Source: Pezicula radicicola
Taxonomy: Eukaryota > Ascomycota > Leotiomycetes > Helotiales > Dermateaceae
Direction: 5' to 3'
Assembly (NCBI GenBank): GCA_003008705.1
Contig: PDUO01000025.1
Location: 127,709 to 191,708 of the forward strand
DNA: 64,000 bases
The number at the start of each line of letters is the position of its first letter. Within the stretch, counting starts at the first letter, position 1. Shown here in pieces: positions 47,700 to 59,526 of this stretch. A program made the translations under genes and the position numbers. The notes under the pieces are model-generated. The model ran no database searches. It worked only from the letters and a program-made list of their open reading frames with translations, and was not told where the DNA came from.

Positions 47700-48899
47700 G
47701 TCAGGGATGTTTTCGACCCACAGTTCTTCCCCGGCGTTTATATAACATTGCCGAGCACATTATGGCAGGAAAGTGTCACAACGAAGAAGCTTTATATGCT
47801 TGCTCGGGGGGGCTGAAATATACGGTCATACACCTGGGGAGACGTTTGGAGCAGTGTGGAACTTATGGCCGATGCTCTGCGGGCCGCTGCAATCCAGAAG
47901 AGCGATCGAGTAGCAACCATCATTTCACACTGTCCCAAGGCTATTGTGAGCTGCTTGGCCGTTTTGTCCATGGGCGCGGTGTGGTCGACGACCTCGCCAA
48001 ATATGGGTGCGAAAGCCATCATAGATCGACTGTTGCAAATCCAACCGAAGATAATCATTTTTGAGTCTTCCGTCATGTATAATGGCAAGTTGCGAAACTT
48101 AGTGCTCAAATATATGGATGGCCTCAAGTAACTTGCAAAAGAGCGTAACTTCCAGTTTCCTATTTCGATTCAATGTGAGCTTCCAGTGATGCTTCAAAGA
48201 AACAATTGTTTGTGGATGACTTTCTCTCCTCGGGCATGGGCAAGAAGCTCACTTTTGCACAACTTTCATTCAGCTACCCAGGATTCATTGTATACTCCTC
48301 GGAAACCGTAAGAAAATTACCTCCTTAATGATCTCCTAAGGCTAGGAGTGAACTTCGGAAATTTAGACCAGTGCACCAAAATGCATGTACCATAGTACTT
48401 GCGTGGGGTTCTTTGCTTTACTTTCTAATGTTTGTATCCGTTAATATTCCTCAGAAACTCTTGTCTTGACGTTCAGACTAGTTAAATAGCTGAAGTACAC
48501 CCCCCATTCCAAGATGGATTTCCCCTTAGGCTGGTACTAAGTGAGAAACTTTAGACTCACTCTCAATGATACCTCAACTCGCTTTCTATCCAAACTAAAG
48601 TCTATGAACATTAACCCTATCCTCCACATAGTTGAGTAACAAGTGGCATACAAACCCTAGTGACGGTTCTCAACCCTTCCGGGATACACTGCGGTCCCGC
48701 CGAAATCTATACCGCTATCCAAGCCTTCGACGCCATCTTCAGCAATACAATCTGCGTTGGGCAGCGACGATCCCATGACGCTGGTGAGACCGTCCTGCTC
48801 TTCTGTAAGATGGTTTCGGGCAACCGGCTAACCCCATCGATCATAGCCAGGAGATTTAAGCACTCGGACAAGGAGGTAAAGCTGTCAATGTTAGAGTAA
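47700..48899 (+). pseudogene. Acetoacetyl-CoA synthetase relic
   Basis: Segments matching acetoacetyl-CoA synthetase occur in order but in shifting frames. First is FFPGVYI plus NIAEHIMAGKCHNEEALYAC (N-terminal region); then an open block at 47856-48131 with ADALRAAAIQKSDRVATIIS and NMGAKAIIDRLLQIQPKIII; then KKLTFAQLSFSYPGFIVYSS near 48250-48300, leading to where the P-loop SSGTTG should be; then at 48660-48899 the C-terminal SGIHCGPAEIYTAI and FSNTICVGQRRSHDAGETVLLF. The central adenylation core is deleted, and frameshifts and stops are present. An intact enzyme would activate acetoacetate with ATP and CoA, a product expected from fumarylacetoacetate hydrolysis, so it fits the cluster's theme. 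Confidence 0.85.
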
Positions 48900-49125
48900 A
48901 TACGTCAGGTCAGAATGGTCCTGGCGGAAAGGCTCGTAACTCAGGATTCCAGGATAGTAAGGATAAATGTGAAGCATTACTCGCTTATCTATGTCCATGA
49001 GGCCCAATTGGCACAGTCCAGTAATTGAAATTCAAAAATTTCATGTGTTACTAAGTCTGAAAAAATGGCCACTCATCAAACCCGAAATCGTAGTGGCTCA
49101 AATCGCCAAACTTCAAGTATGTAGG

Positions 49126-51958
49126 TTAGCTTTTTTGGCAGGAAACGAGCAGAGTAGTTATTACCTCGTCCATAGGCTGCAAGGCATTCGTGGAGCTCTC
49201 TACCGTTGATGTAGGAAGCTGATCGGCTGCTACTTGTGGTCGTTGCGTTTGTATTACTGCGTCGCGCGCCCATTGTGTGACATCCTTTGCAAAAGAGAAC
49301 GTGACCTGAGAGAGAGTAGAGAAGCCGAGATAGCCAAAGTAACCCGCAGCCATGTCAAGGAGATCAATGTCAGATTGGACCGACGGTGAGGATGGGAGAT
49401 TCAAAATATATGTAAAAAGGTTGAGCACGCCCATGAATGGGAAGAGAAATGTTAACCTGTGGTGGGTGGTTAGTGATCAACATTCAGGGATGGGAGTGCA
49501 ACGACTGACCAGGTTTGCGCTGCAGCTGTGACGGTGATGCTTCTTGTGGCAAGAATGGTTTTCCTTGATGCATCTGCTACGGCGCGCATGCTCCGATCAA
49601 TTTGTGCATTAGTCACTTCGTCTTGCTCCACGCCGAAGTTTGGAAAATTCCAGGGGCACGCAAAGACCGAATGGATCGCCGACAAACTGCTGTGGTAAGA
49701 AAAGTAGATCCAGAGTTTATGCTCCAGAAATATTCCTGGGGGTAGTGCTGATGTGTTGATAGGAAGCTGTGGCTTCAGGTAGCTAGGAAGGTTGTCGCGC
49801 CATTGTTGAAGCCGTGCCTCAAGACTGTGCACTGCTTCAGCTAGAATAATAGGTGACTTCCGGCGGTTCTTGATTGATAGCAGTTCTTTCATAACGGCCG
49901 ATGAAATCTGGGCATGGTGGACGATATGTCGAAACAGTTCCACTTTGAGAGCATTGCCGTCTGGGGAGATTGTGGGTAGTGGACAATCTATTTGATCATC
50001 GTCTATTGCCTATATTATGCAAATTCCACATGTTAGAGGAGTAAAGTGTGCTCGAGTGATTAATGGTTATTAAAAAATGTCCTACCGATGGTCGCCTCGA
50101 TCGAAATGATATGTGTTTCTCATAAACGTAAATTGACCAAAATAGCCAGCTTCGATTTTGGAGTTCCATTTCAGGGAGCTTCCATGTTGGCAAAGGTTGC
50201 AGTTGGAGGCCTTTGGCTTGGGCTAGTCGTAGTGCATTACTTATAAGCATATACTCAAGCTTCGGTGCTCCAATTCCCTCCACAAAGCTTGCCTAGGATC
50301 ACCACAATTAGACAAGTTTTTGAGGCGAGAAACCTAGAAACAAACCATGACGAAGAGGGCCTGCACGGCTGCAATGGATGACCAACAGTAAACTAGATCG
50401 GTATGGACCGATAAGGCGTTCTGGAAATATTTCCATCCATGTATTTGAGCTTCTGCCCAGCTAGTTGTTTGCTCGTAGTGCACAATTCGCGACCCAATTG
50501 CATAGACAATGTTGCGTAACGCGTACCAAGCTGGATCTTCATCGGTGTTTTCACCGCTCTCTAAATGATGGCGTAGGCGAGCCTCAAATGTGGCACGATG
50601 AACTGTATTCATCGACCCCTCAAGGCTTTCATTGAAGTAAGCTGAGTGCAAATTAGAAAATTGAAGGCTTCGGCGATTCAATGATATATCCAGACTCAAA
50701 GGCATACCTTGTGTATATTTCCAGGCCGCTTCAGAGTCCGGCTCGTGAACCCGCTCAACTTTTGAATTCCGCTGTAACTTTAAACTACGACATATCGAAG
50801 ACGCCAGGGATCTGGCACTGGTTGTGAAGTTGGACGATCCCGTCTTCTCTAAGACCCATTGCACACCAGCTGGTGAGCATATGGAGAGAAAGGATCCAAG
50901 GCCTAGGGAGACGTTAGCAGTATGAACAAAGCATAACTACTCATGACCGCTCTCAGACCATGAATTTCGATCTGGGTAGGCTATCTATTGCGTTAGTAAA
51001 TGTTATATGCGAAGCACGAATGCACCTTCATACACTTTCTTCCCTATCAGGTATTGTAACTGGCGGACTTTGCAACTGGTTACTTTCGGTGTGAGGCACC
51101 ATATTAATTAAAGGTTCACTTGTGCTGTAAGCAATTGAAGCAGAGCGTTGGTTAGAGCCAATTGATGAGCATTGCGGTTGATGAGAGATGGAAGTCGATA
51201 TCGGCAAGGTGTTTGTTCCTGAATTGTTGCTATAAGAACCAATTCCTGAATCATTGTACAGGTCAGACGGACTTGGTAAAGCCATATAGGATTGACATAG
51301 ATGTTGCTGCTCTTGCGCCTTTTCGCTGCTGTTGCCTCTATCACCGCTATTGTTTAACTCTTCTATGCCTCCTGGCGCCTGTAATGTCTGGTTAAGGGCA
51401 CCTGCACGAGCCGTGGCGTGGCTGTTAGGCACTTCAGCCAGTGGATAGAAGGATGCAGAGGACGACGGCGACACGTAGCTCCTCCTCTCCAGCTCCCTCG
51501 AATCCACATTGCTTCCTATCTGCTTTTGAAGAGGTGGGGATATTATCTTTTCTGACATCTCCATCTCCATCTCCCCATGAAGCCCTGCTGCACGAAGAAG
51601 GGCTTCAGCACGCCGCAGTCGATCTCGAAGCTGTGTGTGCCTCTCCTTAGCACTGCGTCTTGAATTACTAGGTGGGTAATAACACAGGTCCCCCCTTCCG
51701 TGATTCTGAACAAGATATGCGCATTAGGATGAACTTGCAATCTTCCTCTTCAGCCAGGAGATGGTTCAAAACGTACAGTACAGCTTTTACAAGGTTGATT
51801 CGCATCGCCTAGGAATGGAATGTCAGTGCGATTTAAGGTTCGTGGTCAAGGTCAGAATCCCACCAAAGAGTATATTTACATTTGATCTTTTTGGCGCGAC
51901 AATATTCACACGCAACAGCACATTTTCCGACACCCGATTGTCTTGACAGCGTTGACAT
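49126..51958 (-). CDS. Zn2Cys6 fungal-specific transcription factor
   Basis: Eight exons: 51958-51880, 51808-51777, 51705-51034, 50984-50948, 50902-50346, 50292-50086, 50009-49510 and 49456-49126, giving 804 residues. The DNA-binding cluster spans the first three exons: CEYCRAKKIKC, DANQPCKSC, then TNHGRGDLC (C-x2-C-x6-C-x5-C-x2-C-x8-C). It is followed by a basic coiled stretch, RRSAKERHTQLRDRLRRAEA. The fungal_trans middle-homology domain starts near SFLSICSPAGVQWVLEKTG and includes RNRSWLFWSIYVYEKHISFR-like text (QNRSWLFWSIYVYEKHISFR) and the conserved DCPLP. All introns are GT-AG and in phase. By position it is the best candidate regulator of the catabolic genes around it; that link is inference. 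Confidence 0.9.
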
Positions 51959-52335
51959 GGCTACCGGTCCAAATGCAAGCTCTATGTGGAAGTGGGGATG
52001 GCTACAAGGGGGGAAGGAGGGAAGGAGGAGAAATGGAAAGGGAAGGGCACTGAGATGCTTGGAGAATGGAATTGATTGCAGGTGTGTTAGAAGAGGTAAG
52101 ATGCATGCAGTATCAATACCTAGAGCGAGCAAAGGAGAGCAAAAGAGAGCAAACGGAACAGATGAGGAGTTATACAGGCTAGTAGTACGCGAGAGGATGG
52201 AGCGGGGTAAGAGCTAGGTAGGGCCTGCTCTGCAGACAGTTGAAAATTTAGAAGCTAACTCGTTCAGTAAGGAAAATAATCCTAGAGCATGATTTTAATA
52301 CATTTTTAAGCCGGATGACCGATATGCACAATTTT

Positions 52336-52662
52336 TCACTCGATATCATGTGGTTGGAGGGTGACGGTGACTAGCACAAGTGATCCACTACCTAGAAAAC
52401 TACTGTCACCACCAGGATTAACGAAGTGAGCAATGAAGCTACCGGCATTCCAGAACGAGGAAAGATCAGCCTTGAAGTGAACAGACATACTTCGACGTAA
52501 CATCTGCAATGCGAGTACTCCATTCATACCTGTAGGCCCTTCCATCTGGCCCGCATTTTTGGACCCACAAACTTCCCAACATCTGCACCAATGATAATAT
52601 ACGGTTAGTAATTGCACTCTTGGCCTAAAAAATCCTTCGCCTTGATTTTTCTCTTCAGCCAT
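52336..52662 (-). CDS. Small protein of unknown function in the catabolic cluster
   Basis: A single 108-codon frame. The composition is protein-like, with a Trp/Cys patch (YYHWCRCWEVCGSKNAGQM), then HFKADLSSFWNAGSFIAHFV and a hydrophobic strand-rich end (GSGSLVLVTVTLQPHDIE). No motif is recognised. Its position between the regulator and the NTF2-like gene suggests cluster membership. An upstream exon beyond 52662 is possible. The 20-nt GT...AG inside is too short to be an intron. Confidence 0.5.
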   Translation of the reverse strand: MAEEKNQGEGFFRPRVQLLTVYYHWCRCWEVCGSKNAGQMEGPTGMNGVLALQMLRRSMSVHFKADLSSFWNAGSFIAHFVNPGGDSSFLGSGSLVLVTVTLQPHDIE

Positions 52663-53191
52663 TGTGTGAAATATAGGCTGGAGTCATATCAAAGGGACTT
52701 TCGAAGAGAGGGTTGGCATCACCACCCCAACATCTGTAACTGTTTGAACTGATTGTCTAGTCATGATTGAGAAATGAAACTCGACGAGCTTGAGCTGGGG
52801 TTAAAATATTTTGCAGAAGCGGCGGGTACGAGCTCTGGTCAATGCACCGCAAAGATATTTGGACAGGCAGATATTGAGAAGGGCACGAGACAATTGAACA
52901 ACATACTGCCAACGCAGAGAGTTATATTGTTGGTTCATATCTACGGAAGCAGGGTAGCTTTCGGACCGGAGCTCCGAAGCGAGCATAGGGTAGACTCCAA
53001 GTCCCGATGAGAGCAAACACTTCCGGGACCCGAAAGTTTCTTTACGGTTGATGGGACACTCGGCATCTGAGTCTTTGTTTGTAAATTAAACACGTTAATT
53101 AGCTTGTAGAGCTATGTTAATTAACTATAAGTGCGCCATCTAATTCTTGAAACCTGACCATCTTTTAAGAGTTCATTTTCGTTTGTACAAA
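52663..53191. other. Intergenic spacer, no gene recognised
   Basis: Between the reverse-strand small gene and the forward NTF2-like gene. A short open frame at 52774-53010 lacks domain features. Confidence 0.45.
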
Positions 53192-53679
53192 ATGGGTTAC
53201 AATACTGCCTCTACTGAATGGCCGTCAATGCCACCTTCTGTGGAAACGAAAGCACTTATCGATGAGCTGTTCTTGACGCTGGACAACGATGAGGCAGGTG
53301 CTGGAGACAAGCTGGCAGACAATATCTTTGCACCCGAAGGCGTTCTAATCGGGCCAAGTGGAAAAGCTGAGGGCTCAGAAGGTTCGTTTCGGGGCAAACA
53401 ATTTTCTCTGATAGCTCATTGCCTTGTTACTAACAACCGAATTTAGCAATTCGAAGATGTAGAGATGCCGCTTGGGACGTTGTTAAAAGACGGCGACATA
53501 CGGTAGATAGGGTGTATGTCCACGACAAGAAAGCGCTCGATCTACTTCTTATTGGAACCGTCGAAATGGGTCTAGCAAATGGTACAAATAAAACAATCGA
53601 ATTCATAGCACGTATACTGCTTTCTGAGAAGGAACCTAGAAATCCTAGAATTACACTGTACCAAGCCTGGGCGGGATAA
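53192..53679 (+). CDS. NTF2/SnoaL-like small protein
   Basis: Exon 1 is 53192-53381 and exon 2 is 53447-53679, with a 65-nt GT-AG intron (140 residues). It starts MGYNTASTEWPSMPPS; the order is N-terminal helix (ETKALIDELFLTLD), loop with FAPEGVLIGPSGKAEG, a basic helix RCRDAAWDVVKRRRHTVDRV, then strands KALDLLLIGTVEMGLANG and TIEFIARILL. This helix-then-curved-sheet plan matches small fungal SnoaL/NTF2-fold proteins, often cyclases, isomerases or hydratases in metabolic clusters. No catalytic residues can be assigned. Confidence 0.75.
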
Positions 53680-53704
53680 ATATCATTATATGCTTCTTTG
53701 CTTC

Positions 53705-54242
53705 TTAGGAGGTATAACAGAGAAGATGATTCTTTGAAATAAGTGTAGCGATGGGTTCGTCAAATGTATCGATATCTCCAATCTGGCTCCTTACAAAATT
53801 GGGGCGTAGTAGTGCTCGCGAATCGTTTCATTCTTTCCCATCAGTGGTGAAGATGCCATACCCAAAAATTGGATTGAATGCATCATTTATCCTACAATTC
53901 CTTGAACTTTATTGCGAGCATCGTTTTTATATTCTCTTCCATTGGACTCATGACGGTGTTCCCCAAGGAGACGAAGGAGAAGGTTTCGACATCAGCCCTA
54001 GCATATCGATGAGCAAATTCCCGAACGTACCTGCCCTCCCTCAATAGTTGTGAGCTTTCTCTAAAGCGGTCAATTCATAAGATTGGTTCTCGACGAGGGT
54101 ACTTTGGCACGGGCTTACACCTATTCTCGCTTATGATTTTTGATCGTTCGTAGTATCTTATAGCATACTTGACAGAACGTAGAAGAGCATAGACTACAAA
54201 CAAAAAAGCAGGAAGTATGGTTACTAGATGTCGGTTGTTCAT
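53705..54242 (-). pseudogene. Cytochrome P450 N-terminal fragment (CYP52-like), with stops and a frameshift
   Basis: The reverse strand from the Met at 54242 has a membrane anchor (HLVTILPAFLFVVYALL) and the hinge KPVPKYPRREPIL. The conserved Gly after this is a TGA stop. Reading on gives RFRESSQLLREGRYVREF and FVSLGNTVMSPMEENIKTML. Then a frameshift near 53890, YGIFTTDGKE followed by TGA where Trp is conserved, and SRALLRPNFVRSQIGDIDTF. The frame ends at 53705. The heme-binding half is absent and does not occur nearby. These motifs are those of fungal alkane/fatty-acid P450s. It cannot encode an enzyme. Confidence 0.8.
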
Positions 54243-54428
54243 AGCTGTGAGGAGTGGTATCTCTTCGGCGACCGGAAGTGCAACTTCCAGCTCCGGTAGG
54301 CTTAGTAATAGTGTAGTTGCTCCATGAAAACAGCCCGCGGAGGTTAGAATAATACTTTTATAATTTATATACAAATTGATACCAATACAAATAGAGTATT
54401 GCAGACATTGATCATAGTTCTTTTAGCA

Positions 54429-55529
54429 ATGGCAGTAAAATTCGAACGCCTCGTAAGATTTAAGAGCACGAGTTGCCAGACGCACTATGGTGAGCTTGGG
54501 CTGGAGGGTGCTGCTACAAAGGAAACCCTCCCTGGACGCGTCGTAAATGTATATGAGGGCGGTCTTCCATGGGAGCCAGGCTTTCGACTGACTTCGCAAA
54601 AAGAGGAAATCGCTGAGGTGAGAGCTGTCTCTTCTCTTTTGAGCCGTATTTGGAACATACTATCTGATTAATAGCATCACAGGTGCTTTGCCCAATCTCT
54701 AGCACTCCAATTTTTCAGTGCGTTGGGATGAATTACCGGAAACACGTCGTAGAGGCTGGAGTATGTTGTTCTTTTGACATATCACAAACTTGTAATAAAA
54801 TTCATCTAGCTCCCCGAGGAGGAATACCCAACGATGTTTACCAAACCACCAGGTAATTAGCCATGCCAATTGTCGATGTTTCGAAGAATGGCTACTTATT
54901 ACCCCTCACAAATAGATGCTCTTGCTGGCCCATACGAGGACATTTCAATTCATAAAAAGTGCAAATTAATGGACTACGAGGTTCGTCAATGTTCCCCCCA
55001 AATTATGAAGGCTCGGTCAGTAGGAGTGCCTCTAACAAGTCTACAGGCTGAACTTTGTGCAATTATTGGAAAAGACTGCAAAAATGTCACTACTGAAACT
55101 GAGGCTTTATCCTATGTCTTGGGCTATACTGCAGGCAACGATGTCTCTTCACGTTACTGGCAGATGCCGGAGCGTTGCGGCAGCCAACATGGCCCCTCAA
55201 AATCCTTTGACAAATTTGCTCCAATTGGTCCTACCATCTTGAGCCCAACCATCGTGCACAACAGCCCTAATGGTCTTTCAATCAAGACTTATGTCAATGG
55301 AGAGCTGAGACAAAACGCCCGGACAGATGATTTGATCTTTACCGTGGCAAACGTTATTTGCCATGTCTCACAAGGGACAACGATCAGGAAGGGTACCGTG
55401 ATCATGACAGGCACTCCTGGGGGTGTGGCAGCGTTCATGAAGCCTCCGCAATGGTTGAATGACAATGATGTGGTTGTTGTTGAGATTGAGAAGATTGGAA
55501 GCATAAGCAATAAGATGGTATTTGAGTGA
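54429..55529 (+). CDS. Fumarylacetoacetate hydrolase family protein
   Basis: Five exons: 54429-54617, 54683-54760, 54810-54852, 54916-54980 and 55047-55529, giving 285 residues, all GT-AG and in phase. Conserved features are FQCVGMNYRKHVVEAG, TMFTKPPDALAGPYEDI, the metal-binding acid region MDYEAELCAIIGKDCKNV, YTAGNDVSSRYWQ, GPTILSPTIV, LIFTVANVICHVSQGTTIRKG and the C-terminal GTVIMTGTPGGV. This family hydrolyses C-C bonds of ring-cleavage products or decarboxylates/hydrates oxo-acids, using a divalent metal. In this setting it most likely acts on the ring-opened product of the VOC/monooxygenase pair. Cytosolic; no signal peptide. Confidence 0.93.
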
Positions 55530-56488
55530 TTTAATAAGTAGTAGATAGTAGTAGGACTCAAAGCAATTCCCACCCCTTATTTTGAAGGGTTATGTCTACA
55601 TTATATGTGTACCGGAAAATGCTATACTCCTAGTACTAACAATCCAAGCACTACAGAGTGGACATTGGAACAAGCCTACTAAAAGAACTAGCAATAACAT
55701 GATTATTCACTATTCATAGGCCTTATCCAGCTTTTGGTTGATTCGACAAGAGAAATCAGCACTATTGATGTCTAGCTCGGGCCGGGCTCGCCGATGGATT
55801 CTGCGAAATGCTTTGCTACCGAGATTTCTCACGTCATATTTCTATATTTCTGACTTTACTTGAGTATACAACAGAAGATAAAGTGCAAAAACTTTATCAG
55901 TGTTTTGGCCATATTGTCATTATATCTCCCACAGGATTGGTTTGAACACAAAGTGTAAATACCGAAGGCGTTTGTGGGCTTGTCTTTGCTATAATAGGTG
56001 TTCTTCATCAATTCCGTGCTTAGATTTGTTCGCCATCCGGCTTCACGTTTAAGCTTTAGGGCTTTATTCTGTTTGTTCGGCCAAGTTTCCTACCCCTACT
56101 TCGGGGAGTTTTGCACATCAGAACGCGGAGGCAGGCTCTACCAGGTGCCTATACATTCCTCACGTCAACTTATGGCTACGGGTGCCCATGTGGCCTTGGA
56201 TTCGGGACGTGGGTACCCGTACTGTAAGTGGTCCGGCCGGCGTAGGAATGAAACCGAGCAGTCTGTCTGGCCCGAGCCTCCGACCAAACGGGGGTCGACG
56301 CGAAATATCTGCTGGATGAATGGATACACAGTGTGCTTAACCCGAATGATCTCCTTTGCATATCCGGGGACGGATAGACTAACACTAATATGTGTATATG
56401 AGGAGAAAACGACCTGCTTAATAGCCCCACCAACATTTGTTTGATCGACGCCTAACACATTCCATTTGTATCTGTTTCTCCAGGCGCC
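55530..56488. other. Intergenic stretch, probable P450 promoter
   Basis: Open frames at 55998-56458 on both strands lie over the same bases and look like shadows of each other. No domain or repeat is recognised. Confidence 0.45.
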
Positions 56489-58483
56489 ATGATGGATCGA
56501 CTCTTGTTAGCATTTACGATCGGCGGAATCGTGCTTATGCTCTACAGCTTTGTTATGATACTTCGTGTTGGAAGAAGACCCAAAGATTTACCACCTGGGC
56601 CACCTACTTTGCCAATCGCAGGAAATCTTCACCAAGTAACTATGTTTCGCTCTCTGCTAACTCATGGTACTAACGTCTATAGATACCAAAAGAGCGATCT
56701 CACGTGCAATTTCAGAAATGGGCAGATGAATATGGGTATACCTTCGTTCAAATCTTCCTTCTTGAAAAGTACTTAGGGCTAACTGGTAAAAAGACCCGTG
56801 TACTCACTTATTCTTGGGACAAAGACATATATTGTTCTATCTTCACCCACGGCAGTAAAGGATCTCCTGGATAAGAAAAGCAGTATATATTCATCCCGAC
56901 CAGATTTATATCTTGGCCAAGATGTAGTTAGCGATGGATTGAGATTTGTATCAATGGCAAGTAATAATTAAACTACGACAGAAAATTGTTACTATACTAA
57001 CGTCGTATAATCTATAGCCATACGGTGCGATGTGGAGATCAATCCATAAAATGATGCATAATACTCTGAATATAAAGTCAGCAGTGGCTTATATACCATA
57101 TCAAGACCTTGAGAACAAGGATATGATGGTAGCATTTCTAGATCATCCCGACGACTTCCTAAAGCACCTAAGGCGGTACACTACATCTCTCACTACACAA
57201 ATGGTATATGGTTTTAGGACAACTTCTAATTCTGATCCACGGCTACTACAATTTTTTGAGGTATAGCCTCTTCAGACAGATATCTACTTATAATACTAAT
57301 CAAGATCAAAGAACTTTGAAGCGTGGGGTCAACTTGCTGGAGCTGCTAGTGCCCAAATTTTGGATATGTATCCTATTCTCCAAAGCCTACCAGCTTTTCT
57401 TACCCCAGCATATCGAAACGCAAAGAAACTCTCAATAAAAGAGAAAGATCTGTATCTAAGGAATTGGTATGCTACTAAAAGCAAAATACTCGATGGAACT
57501 TGCCAGGTAATTAAGCCTCCTGTGAGGCTCATTCTAGAATACTCAACTAACTAATGTCATTACTATAGCCTTGTTTTAGCTACGATGTTCTAAAGACCCA
57601 AAAGACAGATGGCTTTTCAGATGCACAAGCCGGATACATTACCGGTTCCCTGCTCGAAGGAGGCTCCGATACCACATCAGGTATCTTAGTAGGTTTCATT
57701 CATGCTATGATGATGTTCCCAGAAGTCCAAAAGACAGGGCAAGAGCATATTGATCGAGTAGTTGGCCCAGACCGGCTCCCAACTCTAGATGACATGGCCA
57801 ATTTGCCATACATTCGTGCATGTGTTAAAGAAGCTATACGTTGGATGCCAACCGTGATTCTTGGTGCACCACACTCCAACATCCAAGAGGATCACTACAT
57901 GGGCTATAGGATCCCTAATGGCTCGACTATCGTTAATAATGTGTGGTAAGTAAATCCAAAATCAACACTAAAGGGGTCCGCTACTACTTCAAAACTAATA
58001 TAAAATGTTTTGTTCAGGGCTATGAACATGGATCCCAAACGCAACCCCAATCCTCGCGTCTTTGACCCAACGCGATTCGAAAACGACCCCCAGAATGAAC
58101 ACGAATCTGCCACGAATAAAAACGAAAACCAGCGCCAAAATTGGGTTTTCGGAGCTGGCCGCCGCTTATGCCAAGGTATGCACATTGCTGAGCGTTCCCT
58201 CCAGATGGGAGCAGCCCGGATGCTTTGGGGTTTCAACTTTGAGCGGCCCACCGATGAGAATGGGGTCCCTATTCCTATTGATAGTGATGATTTGGTTGGT
58301 GGATTGACAGTGCAGCCTGCAGACTTCAAAGTGAATATCATACCTAGGTCGAAGGAGAGGGCCGAAGGTATTAGGAAGGCATGGAAAGATTGTGAAGAGA
58401 ACCTGTTAGATCCTGTAACAAAGCAGTGGATCAAAGTGCCAGCAGGCATGAAATTTGACACCTCTGAGCCTGAAAAACTCTGA
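56489..58483 (+). CDS. Cytochrome P450 monooxygenase
   Basis: Seven exons: 56489-56635, 56683-56735, 56794-56956, 57018-57260, 57312-57506, 57569-57945 and 58018-58483, giving 547 residues. An N-terminal membrane anchor is followed by the hinge PPGPPTLPIAGNLHQ. The I-helix reads AGYITGSLLEGGSDTTSG, the K-helix ExxR is EAIRWMP, the PERF-like run is DPTRFENDP, and the heme ligand motif is FGAGRRLCQG (Cys ligand). The third intron is GC-AG (donor GCAAGT at 56957). The sequence style is that of fungal CYP64/O-methylsterigmatocystin-oxidoreductase-type P450s, found in many secondary-metabolite and xenobiotic clusters. ER-bound; the substrate is unknown. It appears intact, unlike the P450 fragment upstream. 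Confidence 0.93.
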
Positions 58484-59029
58484 GGGACAGATGGGAATGG
58501 CACATTGCAGGAGGGTGAAACTTGTTATGTTCATTTGAAGTATTTGAGAGCATAAAAGCACAATCATTGTTCCTAGATAAATAAGGTGGCGACCAAATTC
58601 TTGGGACCCGAGGATCATCAGATAGTTGTGGAATCAATAACGTCTTCCGACTTTCTAACTGTGTGTGTAAGACGGCTCTGATTTTTGAGAATATTATAAA
58701 TATAAATTGTACCTGGAACAATCTCATAGTCGGCCACTATCTGGGGTTCTTCACTTTCAAAAGTCATTGTTCGTTGATGCTAGAATGATGAATTTAAATA
58801 TAGAATTAAGGATAATTCATATATCTACATTATCGTAATGCCAATCTTCTTGTTAGCATGCTTTGACTCGTACTAAAAAGCGTATATACCTGTAATTGGT
58901 GAGAGATAAGCTCGGCGATGTTCCCAATCTACAGGTCCCCGGGAGGAAACCTTTTGCTCTCTGGCAGGTGCTAAATGTCGTAAATTGCTATGATTGGACA
59001 GATACTTTTGACAAAAGAACCTATTCTGG
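58484..59029. other. Spacer between convergent loci
   Basis: 3' flank of the P450. The reverse-strand frame at 58873-59091 may contain the last, already unrecognisable part of the amidohydrolase relic. Confidence 0.4.
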
Positions 59030-59526
59030 ACACATTCCGGTGACGGCTGTGAGGGATGTAAGTATATCGGAACATCCAACTTTTCTGCCATCTCGAAAAC
59101 CGATCAGAACTCCTCGTCGTCGTAGTGAGTCATATCTTCTAGATGATTTTCTATCAGCGTCCCAAGAAATCCAAGCTCCTTTACCACTCTTCCAACTCTT
59201 CCGACGCCTCTTTTGGAAAGGCCATTGGTAGTGCAGCAAACCCACCCAGGCCGTCTGGATTTTGTTTGATAGCTTCGGCCATTTCGTTGTTTGCAGCACG
59301 GCAACCGGCTGGATTGGAAACACTCAAGCCGGGGAGATGTGACATTACTTGAAAGGAAACATGTCCAGACTCCACATCAGCGATGCGATTTTTAGAGTGA
59401 TCCCATGCTTTCTTCTTCGCTTCTGGAAAGACTTGCCAGATGTCATTGTAAAAAGGCGCTGTCGTCGCCAAGGGAGGGGAATGCAATATGTTCTTCAAGA
59501 GTAACCGTTCTAGTTGGAAAAGACAT
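59030..59526 (-). pseudogene. Amidohydrolase-2 family (ACMSD/resorcylate decarboxylase-like) relic
   Basis: From the Met at 59526 the frame reads MSFPTRTVTLEEHIAFPSLG, then shifts near 59468 to DIWQVFPEAKKKAWDHSKNR, HVSFQVMSHLPGLSVSNPAG, and LGGFAALPMAFPKEASEELE. A second shift near 59185 leads to KELGFLGTLIENHLEDMTHY, then a TGA near 59118 precedes VFEMAEKLDVPIYLHPSQPS. The homology then stops: the region with the remaining metal ligands and catalytic Asp is missing. Intact relatives are metal-dependent decarboxylases or hydrolases of aromatic or ring-opened acids, which fits the neighbourhood. Confidence 0.8.

Noticed and set aside
53751..54047. 98-codon forward frame
   Set aside because: Lies antisense to clear P450 sequence on the reverse strand, so it is a shadow.
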